Source: Flavobacterium potami (GTDB taxonomy: Bacteria > Bacteroidota > Bacteroidia > Flavobacteriales > Flavobacteriaceae). Taken from it: a DNA stretch of 64,000 nucleotides. The notes under the pieces were generated by a model, which did not search any database, was not told where the DNA came from, and saw only the letters and a program-made list of their open reading frames with translations. Positions 1-7,922 of this stretch are shown one piece after another (the stretch's first letter is position 1; each line of letters begins with the position of its first letter). Made by a program: the position numbers and the translations under genes. Where the stretch lies: contig NZ_JAINUY010000011.1 in assembly GCF_020026915.1 (NCBI RefSeq), forward strand, positions 1 to 64,000. The letters are read 5' to 3'.

Positions 1-84
1 CAGTATAATTTTTATTGAATTTTTCAGAGAACAAAATATAAACTACAAATTCTTCCATTTTGTCAAATTGTTTTAAGAAAAAAA

Positions 85-115
85 AAAACACCACTTTATA
101 AAAAGTGGTGTTTTT
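85..115 (-). terminator. Intrinsic terminator after tRNA-Met
   Basis: A 10-bp stem (88-97 pairing with 102-111) with a short A-rich loop lies just beyond the 3' end of the minus-strand tRNA and is followed on that strand by a run of T. Bases 1-84 hold nothing I can identify. Confidence 0.75.
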
Positions 116-121
116 ACCTTG

Positions 122-195
122 TAGCGAGGACGGGAGTTGAACCCGTGACCTCAGGGTTATGAATCCTGCGCTCTAACCAACTGAGCTACCTCGCC
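122..195 (-). tRNA. tRNA-Met (anticodon CAT)
   Basis: Read on the minus strand, this folds as a complete cloverleaf. The 7-bp acceptor stem starts GGCGAGG and closes with a G-U pair at position 1-72. The D-arm contains AGCTCAGTTGGTTAGAGC, the anticodon loop reads TTCATAA, and the T-arm contains GGTTCAACTCC. The discriminator base is A. CCA is not encoded, so it must be added after transcription. The anticodon CAT means either elongator Met or tRNA-Ile2 (lysidine-modified); the acceptor stem begins with a G-U pair, so it is not the initiator type (C1-A72). Elongator Met is my preferred reading. Confidence 0.93.
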
Positions 196-345
196 TGGAC
201 TGCTATCATGAATTCCTGATTGCGGGTGCAAAGATAGAAATAATATTAAAGCATACAAGCATAAAGTGAAGAAAAAAAAATATTTTTAAAAACGCATTGT
301 TTTTGGACATATATTCTTATATTTCGAAAAAATTAAAAGTAGCAC

Positions 346-738
346 ATGGATTCAAAAATACGTTACGAAATCGAGTTTCCGATCAATTCTTCGCCGCAAT
401 TATTGTATCAATATATATCAACGCCGTCAGGTTTACAAGAATGGTTTGCTGACAATGTTAATTCTAGAGGTGAGTTTTTTACTTTCATTTGGAATGATTC
501 ACAAGAAAAAGCACGTCTTGCTTCTAAAAAATCCGGAGAAAAAGTAAAATTCAAATGGGTAGATGAAAGTAGTAAGGATACAGAATATTTTTTCGAATTG
601 CATATTTTAGTTGATGAGTTGACTAAAGATGTTTCATTAATGGTTGTCGATTTTGCTGATAAAGAGGAAGTAGGAGAGGCTAAACAATTGTGGGAGAATC
701 AAATTTCAGATTTAAAACATCTTATAGGATCAGTTTAG
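346..738 (+). CDS. START-like / SRPBCC domain protein
   Basis: This 130-residue soluble protein looks like a small member of the SRPBCC (START / AHSA1-like) helix-grip superfamily, which binds hydrophobic ligands or partner proteins. Visible features are an N-terminal beta strand (residues 4-12), the usual amphipathic segment with Leu-Tyr-Gln-Tyr and Gly-Leu-Gln-Glu-Trp-Phe (about 18-35), alternating strands, and a long C-terminal helix (about 107-128) that would cover the pocket. There is no signal peptide. It stands alone, followed at once by a hairpin terminator. Related proteins are common in flavobacteria as START-like domain proteins of unknown ligand. Family assignment is fairly secure; function is unknown. 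Confidence 0.8.
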   Translation: MDSKIRYEIEFPINSSPQLLYQYISTPSGLQEWFADNVNSRGEFFTFIWNDSQEKARLASKKSGEKVKFKWVDESSKDTEYFFELHILVDELTKDVSLMVVDFADKEEVGEAKQLWENQISDLKHLIGSV

Positions 739-758
739 TAAAATTCTATTTTATACCT

Positions 759-766
759 TATATTTG
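759..766 (+). promoter_or_regulatory. Promoter -7 box TATATTTG for the aminotransferase
   Basis: An exact match to the Bacteroidota -7 element TAnnTTTG. It would start transcription near 772-773, about 20 bases before the ATG at 793 and inside the left arm of the hairpin at 767-785. Confidence 0.65.
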
Positions 767-792
767 CCCTGAACAAAATTCAGGGTTTTTTT
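767..792 (+). terminator. Intrinsic terminator of the START-like gene
   Basis: A 7-bp stem CCCTGAA/TTCAGGG with a 5-base loop is followed by seven T, ending directly before the ATG at 793. It terminates the upstream gene. The next gene's own transcript should begin inside the stem and so lack the complete hairpin. Confidence 0.75.
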
Positions 793-1629
793 ATGATTAA
801 TTTTAACGGTAACATCGGGCAGGAAGAGAATATATTAACTCAAAATCGTGCTTTTTTATACGGTGACGGAATATTCGAAACAGTAAAAATTATCAACGGA
901 AAAATTTTGTTCCTAGAAGATCATTACTTTAGATTAATGGCTTCGATGCGTGTGGTTAGAATGCAGATTCCAATGAATTTTACAATGGAATATTTTGAAG
1001 AACAAATTCTTAATTTGGTAAACAAATTAAATATTGCATCTTCAGCGAGAGCCAGAATAACTGTTTTTAGAAATGATGGTGGTCTTTATCTTCCAAAAAG
1101 CAATGATATCTCTTTTTTAATTAATGCTATTGTGCTTGGCAATACTTCTTACTCCTTAAATACAAAAGAATATGAAGTAGATTTGTATAAAGACTTCTAT
1201 GTGACCAAACAATTATTATCGTCTCTTAAAACAACTAATAAGATGATTAATATTACTGGTAGTATCTATGCCCATGAAAATGATTTAGCTAATTGTATTT
1301 TGCTAAATGACAGCAAAAATGTGGTAGAAGCACTTCAGGGAAATCTTTTTATGGTTGTTGGAAAAAAACTCGTTACGCCTCCAGTTTCAGAAGGAGCTTT
1401 AAACGGAATTATGCGTAAGCAGATTTTAGCTTTAGCTAAGAAAATAGAAGGCATAGAGGTGTCTGAAGAAATAATTTCGCCATTTGATCTTCAAAAAGCA
1501 GACGAATTATTCCTGACCAATGTAATCACGGGCATACAGCCGATAACTAAATATCGAAAAAAGGATTTTACAACAAATCTGGCTCATTTATTAGTACAGA
1601 AACTAAATGAATCCATTTCTGAAAATTAA
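793..1629 (+). CDS. Class IV PLP-dependent aminotransferase (BCAT / aminodeoxychorismate lyase type)
   Basis: This 278-residue enzyme has the fold-type IV PLP architecture. The N-terminal block FLYGDGIFET is at 21-30, the likely Schiff-base lysine is K146 in SSLKTTN, a PLP-contacting glutamate is E179, and the phosphate-cup region runs through PPVSEGALNGIMR. The family includes branched-chain and D-amino-acid transaminases and 4-amino-4-deoxychorismate lyase (PabC, folate synthesis). The short length and the block around K146 look closer to PabC-like lyases than to the longer BCATs, but the sequence alone does not settle the substrate. No partner pathway genes are adjacent. Its stop overlaps that of the convergent yqgE gene. 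Confidence 0.85.
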   Translation: MINFNGNIGQEENILTQNRAFLYGDGIFETVKIINGKILFLEDHYFRLMASMRVVRMQIPMNFTMEYFEEQILNLVNKLNIASSARARITVFRNDGGLYLPKSNDISFLINAIVLGNTSYSLNTKEYEVDLYKDFYVTKQLLSSLKTTNKMINITGSIYAHENDLANCILLNDSKNVVEALQGNLFMVVGKKLVTPPVSEGALNGIMRKQILALAKKIEGIEVSEEIISPFDLQKADELFLTNVITGIQPITKYRKKDFTTNLAHLLVQKLNESISEN

Positions 1630-2186
1630 TTCAGATATGGATTTTCAGGTGCGTTAGACCAAATTAGATAATCACCGCCAAGCTCAATAATCTGCTCTTT
1701 CCAAAAGTGGGTAGTAGATTTTCCGATAATTTTGTTTTTGTAATTATTATCAGCAATGATCCAAGAGTTTCCCTGCATTTCATTTTCAAGCTGATTTTCG
1801 TCCCAACCTGTGTAGCCTAAGAAAAAGCGAATGTTGTTTTTGCTAATAGCTCCACTGTTTATTAAGTCTTTTGTCGACTCAAAATCGCCTCCCCAGTAAA
1901 TTCCGTTAGAAATCTCTACACTGTTTGGAATTAAATCTGGAATGTTGTGAATAAAATAAAGGTTGTCTTGTTCTACAGGGCCTCCGTTATATATCTTAAA
2001 GTTGGCATCAATCTCCGGTATTAAGTCACTAATGGTGTATTTTAATGGCTTATTGATAATAAAACCTATTGATCCTTCTTTGTTATGGTCTGCTAATAAA
2101 ATTACCGATCTGTTAAAAGATAAATCTCCAATTATTGAAGGCTCGGCAATAAGCAGGTGTCCTTTTTTTAATTTTTCTGAAATCAT
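1626..2186 (-). CDS. YqgE/AlgH family protein
   Basis: This 186-residue protein belongs to the YqgE/AlgH (DUF179) family, soluble proteins of unresolved biochemical role. Typical features are the N-terminal KGHLLIAEPSIIGDLSF block, NRSVILLADHN followed by GFIINKP, a central NGGPVEQDNLYFIHN, and a C-terminal FLGYTGWDENQLENEM stretch. I start it at the ATG at 2186: a longer frame to 2270 exists, but its first codons lie in the terminator of the HU gene and encode no conserved sequence. The 3' end overlaps the convergent aminotransferase by 4 bases. Family assignment is strong; function is not known. Confidence 0.9.
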   Translation of the reverse strand: MISEKLKKGHLLIAEPSIIGDLSFNRSVILLADHNKEGSIGFIINKPLKYTISDLIPEIDANFKIYNGGPVEQDNLYFIHNIPDLIPNSVEISNGIYWGGDFESTKDLINSGAISKNNIRFFLGYTGWDENQLENEMQGNSWIIADNNYKNKIIGKSTTHFWKEQIIELGGDYLIWSNAPENPYLN

Positions 2187-2256
2187 ACGGTTACAATTTT
2201 TATTAAATTTAATCATAAAAAAATTAAAATCACAAAAAAAATCGTTAAACCGCATA

Positions 2257-2282
2257 AAAAAACCTTCCATGAGGAAGGTTTT
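2257..2282 (-). terminator. Intrinsic terminator of the HU gene
   Basis: The stem AAAACCTTCC/GGAAGGTTTT with a 4-base loop is followed on the minus strand by T-rich sequence, about 33 bases after the HU stop codon. Confidence 0.8.
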
Positions 2283-2314
2283 AATTATATTATAAGTTTA
2301 GAGAACTTTCTTAC

Positions 2315-2587
2315 TTAGTTCACTGCACCTTCTAATTCAGCTCCAGCTTTGAATTTTACAACGTTTTTAGCTGCAATCTTAATAGTTTTTCCTGTTTGTG
2401 GGTTTCTACCATCTCTAGCAGCTCTGTTTGAAACTGACCAAGATCCAAATCCTACTAATGAAACTCTTCCGCCTTTTTTCAAAGTAGTTCCTACATTACC
2501 TAAAAATGACTCTAAAGCTAATTTCGCCGCAGCTTTTGTGATTCCTGCATCAGCAGCGATAGCATCGATTAATTCTGATTTGTTCAT
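2315..2587 (-). CDS. HU family DNA-binding protein
   Basis: This 90-residue protein is a standard-length HU/IHF-type architectural protein that bends DNA as a dimer and helps organise the nucleoid. The family signature is visible: the helical N-terminal dimerisation part (MNKSELIDAIAADAG), the VGFGSWSV core strand, then RAARDGRNPQTGK, whose proline at the tip of the beta arm intercalates in DNA. There is no N- or C-terminal extension, unlike the longer HU-like proteins of Bacteroidota. It is a single-gene unit with an excellent promoter upstream and a hairpin terminator downstream. Confidence 0.97.
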   Translation of the reverse strand: MNKSELIDAIAADAGITKAAAKLALESFLGNVGTTLKKGGRVSLVGFGSWSVSNRAARDGRNPQTGKTIKIAAKNVVKFKAGAELEGAVN

Positions 2588-2631
2588 AATAATTAGTTAT
2601 TAATTGTTGGTTAAAAAAAATTGTTAATACA

Positions 2632-2661
2632 CAAATTTAGTAGGAAATCCGTTGCGTGCAA
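2632..2661 (-). promoter_or_regulatory. Promoter of the HU gene (TTG -N19- TAAATTTG)
   Basis: On the minus strand TTG (2661-2659) is separated by exactly 19 bases from TAAATTTG (2639-2632), a full match to the Bacteroidota sigma-A promoter. The predicted start is near 2625, giving a leader of about 38 bases. Confidence 0.75.
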
Positions 2662-2767
2662 GTGTTTTCTTTAATTTTAGCAAAAATTGTTAATAACTTG
2701 CTTTTTTTGTTCATAAAGCGTGTTGTTCATCGATTTTACTTACGTATAAACCCTTGTTTTACTGACC

Positions 2768-3715
2768 TTAATACACTTTTGCAGCGTCCGAAAAGCTAAC
2801 TCCATTTAATAATTCGGAGGCAAGCATTCTCTTTTTTCCTGGAAATTGTAGACTTAATAACTGAATAAAGCCCTCTTTTATTGCAATCTTGATTTCTTTT
2901 TTATTACTAATTAACTTTCCTGTCTCATAAGAATGTGATTCTGAGACTAGTTTTGCTTCGTAGATTTTTATATTTAATTCTTCATTCTGATCCTTTAAGA
3001 AACACCAAGATGCAGGATATGGACTCAAACCGCGAATCAAATTATTGATTTCTACTCCCGATTTGCTCCAGTCGATTTTGCAGTTTTCTTTGTTTAATTT
3101 ATAAGCTGTTTTAATTTCGGCATTGTCTTCCTGAATGGTTGTCTTCACATTTCCTTTTTCAATGACTTTTAAAGTATCAATTACAGTCGAGCTTCCTAAA
3201 TGCATTAAACGATCGTGCAGTTGTCCAGCAGTTTCTTCTGGTTCTATATTGATTTCAGAATTTAAAATCATTGCACCGGTATCAATTTTATCATCAATAA
3301 AAAATGTAGTGACACCAGTTTTGGTTTCTCCATTAATGATGGCCCAATTGATAGGGGCAGCACCTCTATAGTTGGGCAATAAAGAAGCATGTAAGTTGAA
3401 TGTTCCTAAAGCAGGCATTTCCCAAACTACTTTTGGCAACATTCTAAAAGCAACTACAATTTGTAAATTGGCATTTAAAGCTTTTAATTCTGCTAAGAAA
3501 TTTTCGTCTTTTAAATTGGTTGGCTGTAATAAAGTAAGATTGTTGGCAAGTGCGTATTCTTTTACTGCCGAATATTTTATTTTTTGTCCGCGCCCAGCTG
3601 GTTTGTCTGCAGCAGTAATTACGCCGACAACTTCATAGTTATTTTTAATAATGGTGTCCAAAATGCCCACGGCAAATTCTGGCGTTCCCATAAATATAAT
3701 TCTCAATTTCTCCAT
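2768..3715 (-). CDS. fmt: Methionyl-tRNA formyltransferase
   Basis: This 315-residue enzyme formylates initiator Met-tRNA with 10-formyltetrahydrofolate in the cytoplasm. The N-terminal formyltransferase domain starts FMGTPEFAVGIL. Catalytic residues N107 and H109 lie in GTFNLHASLLPNYRGAAP and D145 in DDKIDTGAM. The C-terminal OB-like tRNA-binding domain (about 205-315) is complete. The length is normal for the family. It is translationally coupled to recQ: the recQ TAA and the fmt ATG share one base (TAATG), so the two genes are probably co-transcribed. Confidence 0.97.
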   Translation of the reverse strand: MEKLRIIFMGTPEFAVGILDTIIKNNYEVVGVITAADKPAGRGQKIKYSAVKEYALANNLTLLQPTNLKDENFLAELKALNANLQIVVAFRMLPKVVWEMPALGTFNLHASLLPNYRGAAPINWAIINGETKTGVTTFFIDDKIDTGAMILNSEINIEPEETAGQLHDRLMHLGSSTVIDTLKVIEKGNVKTTIQEDNAEIKTAYKLNKENCKIDWSKSGVEINNLIRGLSPYPASWCFLKDQNEELNIKIYEAKLVSESHSYETGKLISNKKEIKIAIKEGFIQLLSLQFPGKKRMLASELLNGVSFSDAAKVY

Positions 3716-5610
3716 TATGATTTTAAAGTGTATTTATTATTCGCTTGTATGGTAATATGATTGTTTTCGAGTAATTCTTGAAGAACCGAAATAATGTCTT
3801 TGGTATCCATTTTTATTTGGTTTTCAATTTCTCTGGAAGTTAAAGAGGCTGTTTTTAGCAACGAAAGGATTTTATCGGCAATCGAATCGGCTTCGGTTAT
3901 TTTTCCTTTTTGTGTTATGCAGTAGGAACAAATGCCACAGTTTTCTTTGGTTTCTTCTCCAAAATAATCCAACACCAATCTGTTTTTGCAAGATTTGGTG
4001 TCTTTTATATAGTGTAAAACAGATAAAAGTTGTTCTTTTTTTACCAGGTTTTGTTTTTCTAAATATTTCGAAACTCTATTTATAGTATGATCATCTTCTC
4101 GAACTTCGTTGAACAATATAGTAGCGTCGTTGTTTTTAGATTTATATTCAATGATTTCTTTTTCTTTCAGTTTTTCTAAAAGAGCAATAATTTGTTCTTC
4201 TGTTCGATTTGATTTTTTTGCAATTAAACCTAGATTCAAATTTGATTTTACTTCATAAACGCCAGGATAAGTTCTTAAAATGGCCAAAATAATCTCTTCA
4301 TCATTAGGATTAAGACTCATGTACCGAATCACTTCTTTGGATTCAATTAAAAACTGAATATTGATTTTTTCTGAAAATTCCTGAGACATTGTAATGATTC
4401 CCTGCTGATTCAAAAACTGTAAAGCATTGTACGTTTTTAAAGTTGGAAAATCATATTTGTTGCAAAAATGATTCATTTTAAAAGAAAACGATTCATCCAG
4501 TCCTTCGCCGTAGGCAATCTGGAAATAATTGCACAATTTGTTGTATACTGTTTTTAAGAATTTTTTATCTGGAAGAATATTCAAAAACTGCTCTTCGGTC
4601 TGAATTGCGTCAGAATTATTATAAAGCAAAACGGAAAAAGCTTTTGCTCCATTTCGTCCAGCACGTCCAGATTCCTGATAGTAATTTTCTAAGTTTTCCG
4701 GAAGCTGTGTATGAATAACCGTTTTTACATTGTCCTTGTCGATTCCCATTCCAAAGGCATTCGTAGCAACAATAACTTGTGCCTGCTCAGACATCCACAA
4801 TTGCATGTTTTTGTCTTTTTCTTTTGAAGAAAGTCCGCCGTGATAATATGTTGCAGTAAAACCTAAAGATTGTAATTGCGAAGAAATGTTCAAACACGCT
4901 TTACGATTGCGTACGTAAATGATGGAAGGTTGCGGGTTCTTTTTTAAAATTTGTTCGGTTCTATATAATTTATCTTCTACCTCAAAAACCATATAGGCGA
5001 TATTTTTTCGCTCAAATGATTGTTGAAAATGTTTCGGATTTTTTAATTCTAGTTGTGTTCTAATATCTTCAATAACTCTTGGAGTTGCCGTTGCTGTCAA
5101 AGCTAAAAAAGGAATTTTCGGAAAATACTTTTTCAGTTCTGAAATTTTAAGATACGCAGGTCTAAAATCGTGTCCCCATTGCGAAACACAATGTGCTTCG
5201 TCAACCGCAATTAAATTGATAGGTAGGTTTTTAATACGTTCCAAAATCCAATCAGATTGTAATCTTTCTGGCGATAGATATAAGAATTTGTAATTTCCGT
5301 ATTGGCAATTATCTAAAAGATCAATTAATTCTTCGGTATGAATTCCGCCAGTAAGTGCGATGGCTTTAATGTCTCGTTTTTGAAGATTCATCACCTGGTC
5401 TTTCATTAAGGCAATCAAAGGTGAAATAACGAGACAAATTCCTTCCTGCATCATTGCGGGTACTTGGAAACAGATCGATTTTCCGCCTCCTGTCGGGAGT
5501 ACGGCAAAAGTGTCCTGTCCTTCAAGAACAGAATCGATGATTTCTTTTTGCAACGGTCTAAAACTGTCGTGTTTCCAGTATTTTAGAAGAATATCCTGCG
5601 CTCCGAGCAT
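3715..5610 (-). CDS. RecQ-family ATP-dependent DNA helicase (short form)
   Basis: This 631-residue SF2 helicase unwinds DNA 3' to 5' in recombination and repair. Visible motifs are Walker A LPTGGGKS (38-45), DEAH box (137-140) followed by the RecQ aromatic loop CVSQWGHDFRP, motif V TNAFGMGIDK, motif VI QESGRAGR, and the zinc-binding cysteines in the CKNR...CGICSYC region. A winged-helix-like tail follows the zinc site, but I see no clear HRDC domain at the C-terminus. This fits the shorter of the RecQ types found in Bacteroidota, so I do not assign the symbol recQ as the sole orthologue. It probably heads the recQ-fmt unit. Confidence 0.93.
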   Translation of the reverse strand: MLGAQDILLKYWKHDSFRPLQKEIIDSVLEGQDTFAVLPTGGGKSICFQVPAMMQEGICLVISPLIALMKDQVMNLQKRDIKAIALTGGIHTEELIDLLDNCQYGNYKFLYLSPERLQSDWILERIKNLPINLIAVDEAHCVSQWGHDFRPAYLKISELKKYFPKIPFLALTATATPRVIEDIRTQLELKNPKHFQQSFERKNIAYMVFEVEDKLYRTEQILKKNPQPSIIYVRNRKACLNISSQLQSLGFTATYYHGGLSSKEKDKNMQLWMSEQAQVIVATNAFGMGIDKDNVKTVIHTQLPENLENYYQESGRAGRNGAKAFSVLLYNNSDAIQTEEQFLNILPDKKFLKTVYNKLCNYFQIAYGEGLDESFSFKMNHFCNKYDFPTLKTYNALQFLNQQGIITMSQEFSEKINIQFLIESKEVIRYMSLNPNDEEIILAILRTYPGVYEVKSNLNLGLIAKKSNRTEEQIIALLEKLKEKEIIEYKSKNNDATILFNEVREDDHTINRVSKYLEKQNLVKKEQLLSVLHYIKDTKSCKNRLVLDYFGEETKENCGICSYCITQKGKITEADSIADKILSLLKTASLTSREIENQIKMDTKDIISVLQELLENNHITIQANNKYTLKS

Positions 5611-5676
5611 TGCGTAAGTTTTAAAGTTAAAAATTTAGAAAAACAGTTTCTAGTTTTACAACTTTAAACCATGTCG

Positions 5677-6210
5677 CTAAATTTTGTCTAAGATATAAAG
5701 AATTCTGTTTTCAACTGTATCTTTTGGAACTTCAATCAGTTCGTAACCATATTTTTTATAGGTCTCAATAAGATGTTCCTGAATTTTAACAGCCTGCTCA
5801 AAATTTTCATAGCGTTCAGAATCACTTTGGTAAATTTCTTCCCAAGGCGGTAGAATAAAAGTTTTAGTGTATTTGTAATCTTCACAAGCTTGAACAAAAC
5901 CTTCCGGATATTCGTCTCCGATATAGTCCATATAAGCTACGACATCTGGAATTCCTCGGTCAATAAAAACCACATTATCTGGTTCTTCAAGAGCGTTTTT
6001 GTATTGTTCAATACGTCCCTCTAGTAACATTTGACTAAACAAAAGAGGTTGTTCTAAAAACAATTGTTCGATACCTTCTTGCTGCGCTTTCATGGTAACC
6101 TGTCTGGATATTTCAGGATAGCAGCAAAAGCCACGAGCTACCAATTCGTTAATAAGTGTTGATTTTCCAGTACCAGGTCCGCCAAGCAAGACTATAATTT
6201 CTTTTTGCAC
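5677..6210 (-). CDS. P-loop AAA family ATPase (AAA_28 / NadR-kinase-like)
   Basis: This 177-residue protein has a Walker A GGPGTGKS (10-17) right at the N-terminus and a later VFIDRGIPDVVAYMDY block that resembles the substrate-binding or lid segment of small kinases. It matches the AAA_28 group, which includes Ttd14-like and NadR-like kinases; the substrate is unknown. I start it at the GTG at 6210. A frame continues to a TTG at 6231, but that TTG is part of the promoter -7 box, and the predicted transcript starts after it. It faces recQ on the same strand 66 bases downstream, with no clear terminator between. Confidence 0.8.
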   Translation of the reverse strand: MQKEIIVLLGGPGTGKSTLINELVARGFCCYPEISRQVTMKAQQEGIEQLFLEQPLLFSQMLLEGRIEQYKNALEEPDNVVFIDRGIPDVVAYMDYIGDEYPEGFVQACEDYKYTKTFILPPWEEIYQSDSERYENFEQAVKIQEHLIETYKKYGYELIEVPKDTVENRILYILDKI

Positions 6211-6228
6211 TATTCTAAAAATAAAGCG

Positions 6229-6236
6229 CAAATTTA
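6229..6236 (-). promoter_or_regulatory. Promoter -7 box TAAATTTG for the AAA_28 gene
   Basis: An exact TAnnTTTG on the minus strand. The predicted start is near 6222, leaving a leader of about 12 bases before the GTG at 6210. It decides the start codon choice. Confidence 0.6.
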
Positions 6237-6390
6237 CCTAAACTTATTTATAATTAAAAAGAATATTTATTAGAAACGAAAGATTTGATATTTTGATAAA
6301 GAGAGTTACTACTTTCGGTACTGTCTTTTGGGATAAAAAACATTATAAAAGATATCTCCTCAAATCGGAATTATTTCTAATAGACGACTC

Positions 6391-6415
6391 CTGCAAGGTT
6401 TTCAAAACCTTGTAG
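6391..6415. repeat. Palindrome CTGCAAGGTTTT / AAAACCTTGTAG
   Basis: A 12-bp-arm palindrome with a single central base, 22 bases upstream of the composite repeat at 6438-6540. A similar palindrome precedes the related composite at 36138, so it may belong to the same unit. Bases 6240-6390 hold nothing I recognise. Confidence 0.75.
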
Positions 6416-6437
6416 GTATTCGATAAACATTGCGTTG

Positions 6438-6540
6438 AACTGGACTGAAGTCCAGCTCTACAATATATGTTGTTCCTTCGGAACTGGAAAAAAGAGTCAG
6501 AGGCTCTCAGGATATTGTAGGGCTGGACTTCAGTCCAGTT
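6438..6540. repeat. REP-like composite inverted repeat, copy 1
   Basis: Two 29-base arms (6438-6466 and 6512-6540) are inverted copies with one mismatch. Each arm carries its own palindrome CTGGACTGAAGTCCAG followed by a CTCTACAATAT/CCCTACAATAT tail. Between them are two smaller palindromes, around 6472-6484 (GTTCC/GGAAC) and 6494-6507 (GAG/CTC). The organisation is the same as in the element at 36138-36242. This resembles REP/BIME doublets; no transposase is nearby. Confidence 0.85.
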
Positions 6541-6562
6541 GAAATGATAATTTATATGTGTC

Positions 6563-6626
6563 GCTCCGCTGGAGCTTTTGATTGTGTTAAATTGAATTTG
6601 CTATAAATATTTTGCTCCGCTGGAGC
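6563..6626. repeat. Two direct copies of the palindrome GCTCCGCTGGAGC
   Basis: The same 13-base palindrome occurs at 6563-6575 and 6614-6626. Both sit in the gap between the AAA_28 and esterase genes, next to other REP-like palindromes. Confidence 0.8.
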
Positions 6627-6681
6627 ATTTTTTAAAATGATAAATCAAAAAAGATATTCCCAAATAAATTTATTTGAATTG

Positions 6682-6736
6682 CCGTTGGTTTTAACCAACG
6701 GGATTTTTGAATGTATAGAATTTCGGCTTTAGCCAA
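6682..6736. repeat. REP-like palindromes CCGTTGGTT/AACCAACGG and GGCTTTAGCC
   Basis: A perfect palindrome with 9-base arms at 6682-6701 is followed by an imperfect one centred on GGCTTTAGCC at 6725-6734, just outside the esterase stop codon. They may also act as a transcription end for the esterase, but there is no good T-run. Confidence 0.75.
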
Positions 6737-6741
6737 AAAAA

Positions 6742-7659
6742 TTACTCACAAAACAAATACTTCCCAGAATTCTTTCCTTTTTTATTAGAAGGAACAATCA
6801 AATGCGAGTGAAACTTTTTACCATTCAAAACATCATTCACAAAATCCAAAACATATTGTTTCCCTTCATGAAAAAGGTAGCCTGAAAATTCATGTCCGCC
6901 ACCACAGAAAGTAATCAATTCAATGTCCTTATATAAATCTTGCATTTGATTGTAAACGGCATAAGAACCAAAAAGAATCAGCCAGCCAGAAGCATTTGTT
7001 GGACAAGAACGATGCGAACCAGCCGCGTACGGAACAGTATCATCATTATTTCCGTGAGCCAATAACATAGGAATCGCTTTTTCTTTCGTAATCAAATTAA
7101 TATCCTGAATAGCTCCCGAACCTCCAATGAAACCTTTGTATTTGAAGTTTTCTGGAAGATTGCTTTTGTATAAATTCATTAATTTATAATCCCAAAAAGA
7201 AGCTTGGAAACCAATTTCAGCGCCAGCACTAATACCAGAAATAAAGAATTTTGAAGTGTCAAGATTGTATTTGTCGGCATTTTCAATCATGAAAGCTGTC
7301 GCTTGCCACATATCGCTCACGCCAATTTGAATCGCTTTTATTTTTTCGGTTAAAGTTCCTTTACAGCCAAAATCTTTTCCTTTCATGTATAAACTATACG
7401 AAATACTCGCAACCGCATAGCCATTTTTAGCCATGAATAAACCGAAGTCTTTTTCGCTTGTACGCTCTCCGCCAGAAAAACCTCCGCCAAAAGCGAACAT
7501 AATCAAAGGGATTTTTTCTCCTGCTTTTTTCTTTGGTAGATATAAATCTAAATCTAGTTTTAAAGTGTCGTTTTGAAAATAAGTCAGCGTTTTGACTTCT
7601 TGTGCGTTGCTATTGTAAAAAGTGAAAAATGTAAAAAGTAAGAAGAAGATTTTTTTCAT
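6742..7659 (-). CDS. Secreted alpha/beta hydrolase (esterase)
   Basis: This 305-residue protein begins with a signal peptide (about 1-20, ending NSNAQ), so it acts in the periplasm or outside the cell. The alpha/beta hydrolase fold is shown by an oxyanion-hole FGGGF (57-61), nucleophile elbow GISAG with S144, a candidate acid at D206-D207 (HGNNDDTVP), and a catalytic His at H256 (GGGHEF). These match carboxylesterases of the BD-FAE/dienelactone-hydrolase-like type. The substrate cannot be read; polysaccharide ester groups are one possibility, but no carbohydrate genes are adjacent. It is a single gene between repeat-rich gaps. Confidence 0.85.
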   Translation of the reverse strand: MKKIFFLLFTFFTFYNSNAQEVKTLTYFQNDTLKLDLDLYLPKKKAGEKIPLIMFAFGGGFSGGERTSEKDFGLFMAKNGYAVASISYSLYMKGKDFGCKGTLTEKIKAIQIGVSDMWQATAFMIENADKYNLDTSKFFISGISAGAEIGFQASFWDYKLMNLYKSNLPENFKYKGFIGGSGAIQDINLITKEKAIPMLLAHGNNDDTVPYAAGSHRSCPTNASGWLILFGSYAVYNQMQDLYKDIELITFCGGGHEFSGYLFHEGKQYVLDFVNDVLNGKKFHSHLIVPSNKKGKNSGKYLFCE

Positions 7660-7700
7660 TGTATTGTGTTTTTAATCTCGCAAAGTCGCGGAGTCGCAAA

Positions 7701-7834
7701 GTTTTTTTGCCACAAATTCCACGAATTTTCGCTAATTTTTATTTTTTTGATTTGCCAAGTTACTTAAAATTGATGAAATTGAATTTTAGGATTGAATAAT
7801 TTGTGTTAATTAGTGGAATTTGTGGCAAAAAAAC
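7701..7834. repeat. Imperfect long inverted repeat (GCCACAAATTCCACGAATTT family)
   Basis: The left arm (7702-7740) contains TTTTTTTGCCACAAATTCC and the right arm (7795-7834) contains GGAATTTGTGGCAAAAAAA, with related sequence further inward. A second copy of the family is at 10370-10528. It lies between the esterase and DUF493 genes. Confidence 0.7.
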
Positions 7835-7895
7835 ACCCTGATTTTTAGAGTCAAAAAATCTAAAATCTAAAATCTGAAATCTGAAATCAAAACCG

Positions 7896-7903
7896 TATAT
7901 TTG
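7896..7903 (+). promoter_or_regulatory. Promoter -7 box TATATTTG for DUF493/DUF4290
   Basis: An exact TAnnTTTG, 19 bases before the ATG at 7923. The predicted start is near 7909-7910. Confidence 0.65.
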
Positions 7904-7922
7904 CGTTTATTTTTAATTACGA

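Noticed and set aside
2187..2270. A 28-residue N-terminal extension of the YqgE protein
   Set aside because: It starts within the terminator of the HU gene and encodes no family sequence.
6391..6736. CRISPR array
   Set aside because: The repeats are palindromes of different families at irregular distances with no constant spacers, and there are no cas genes.
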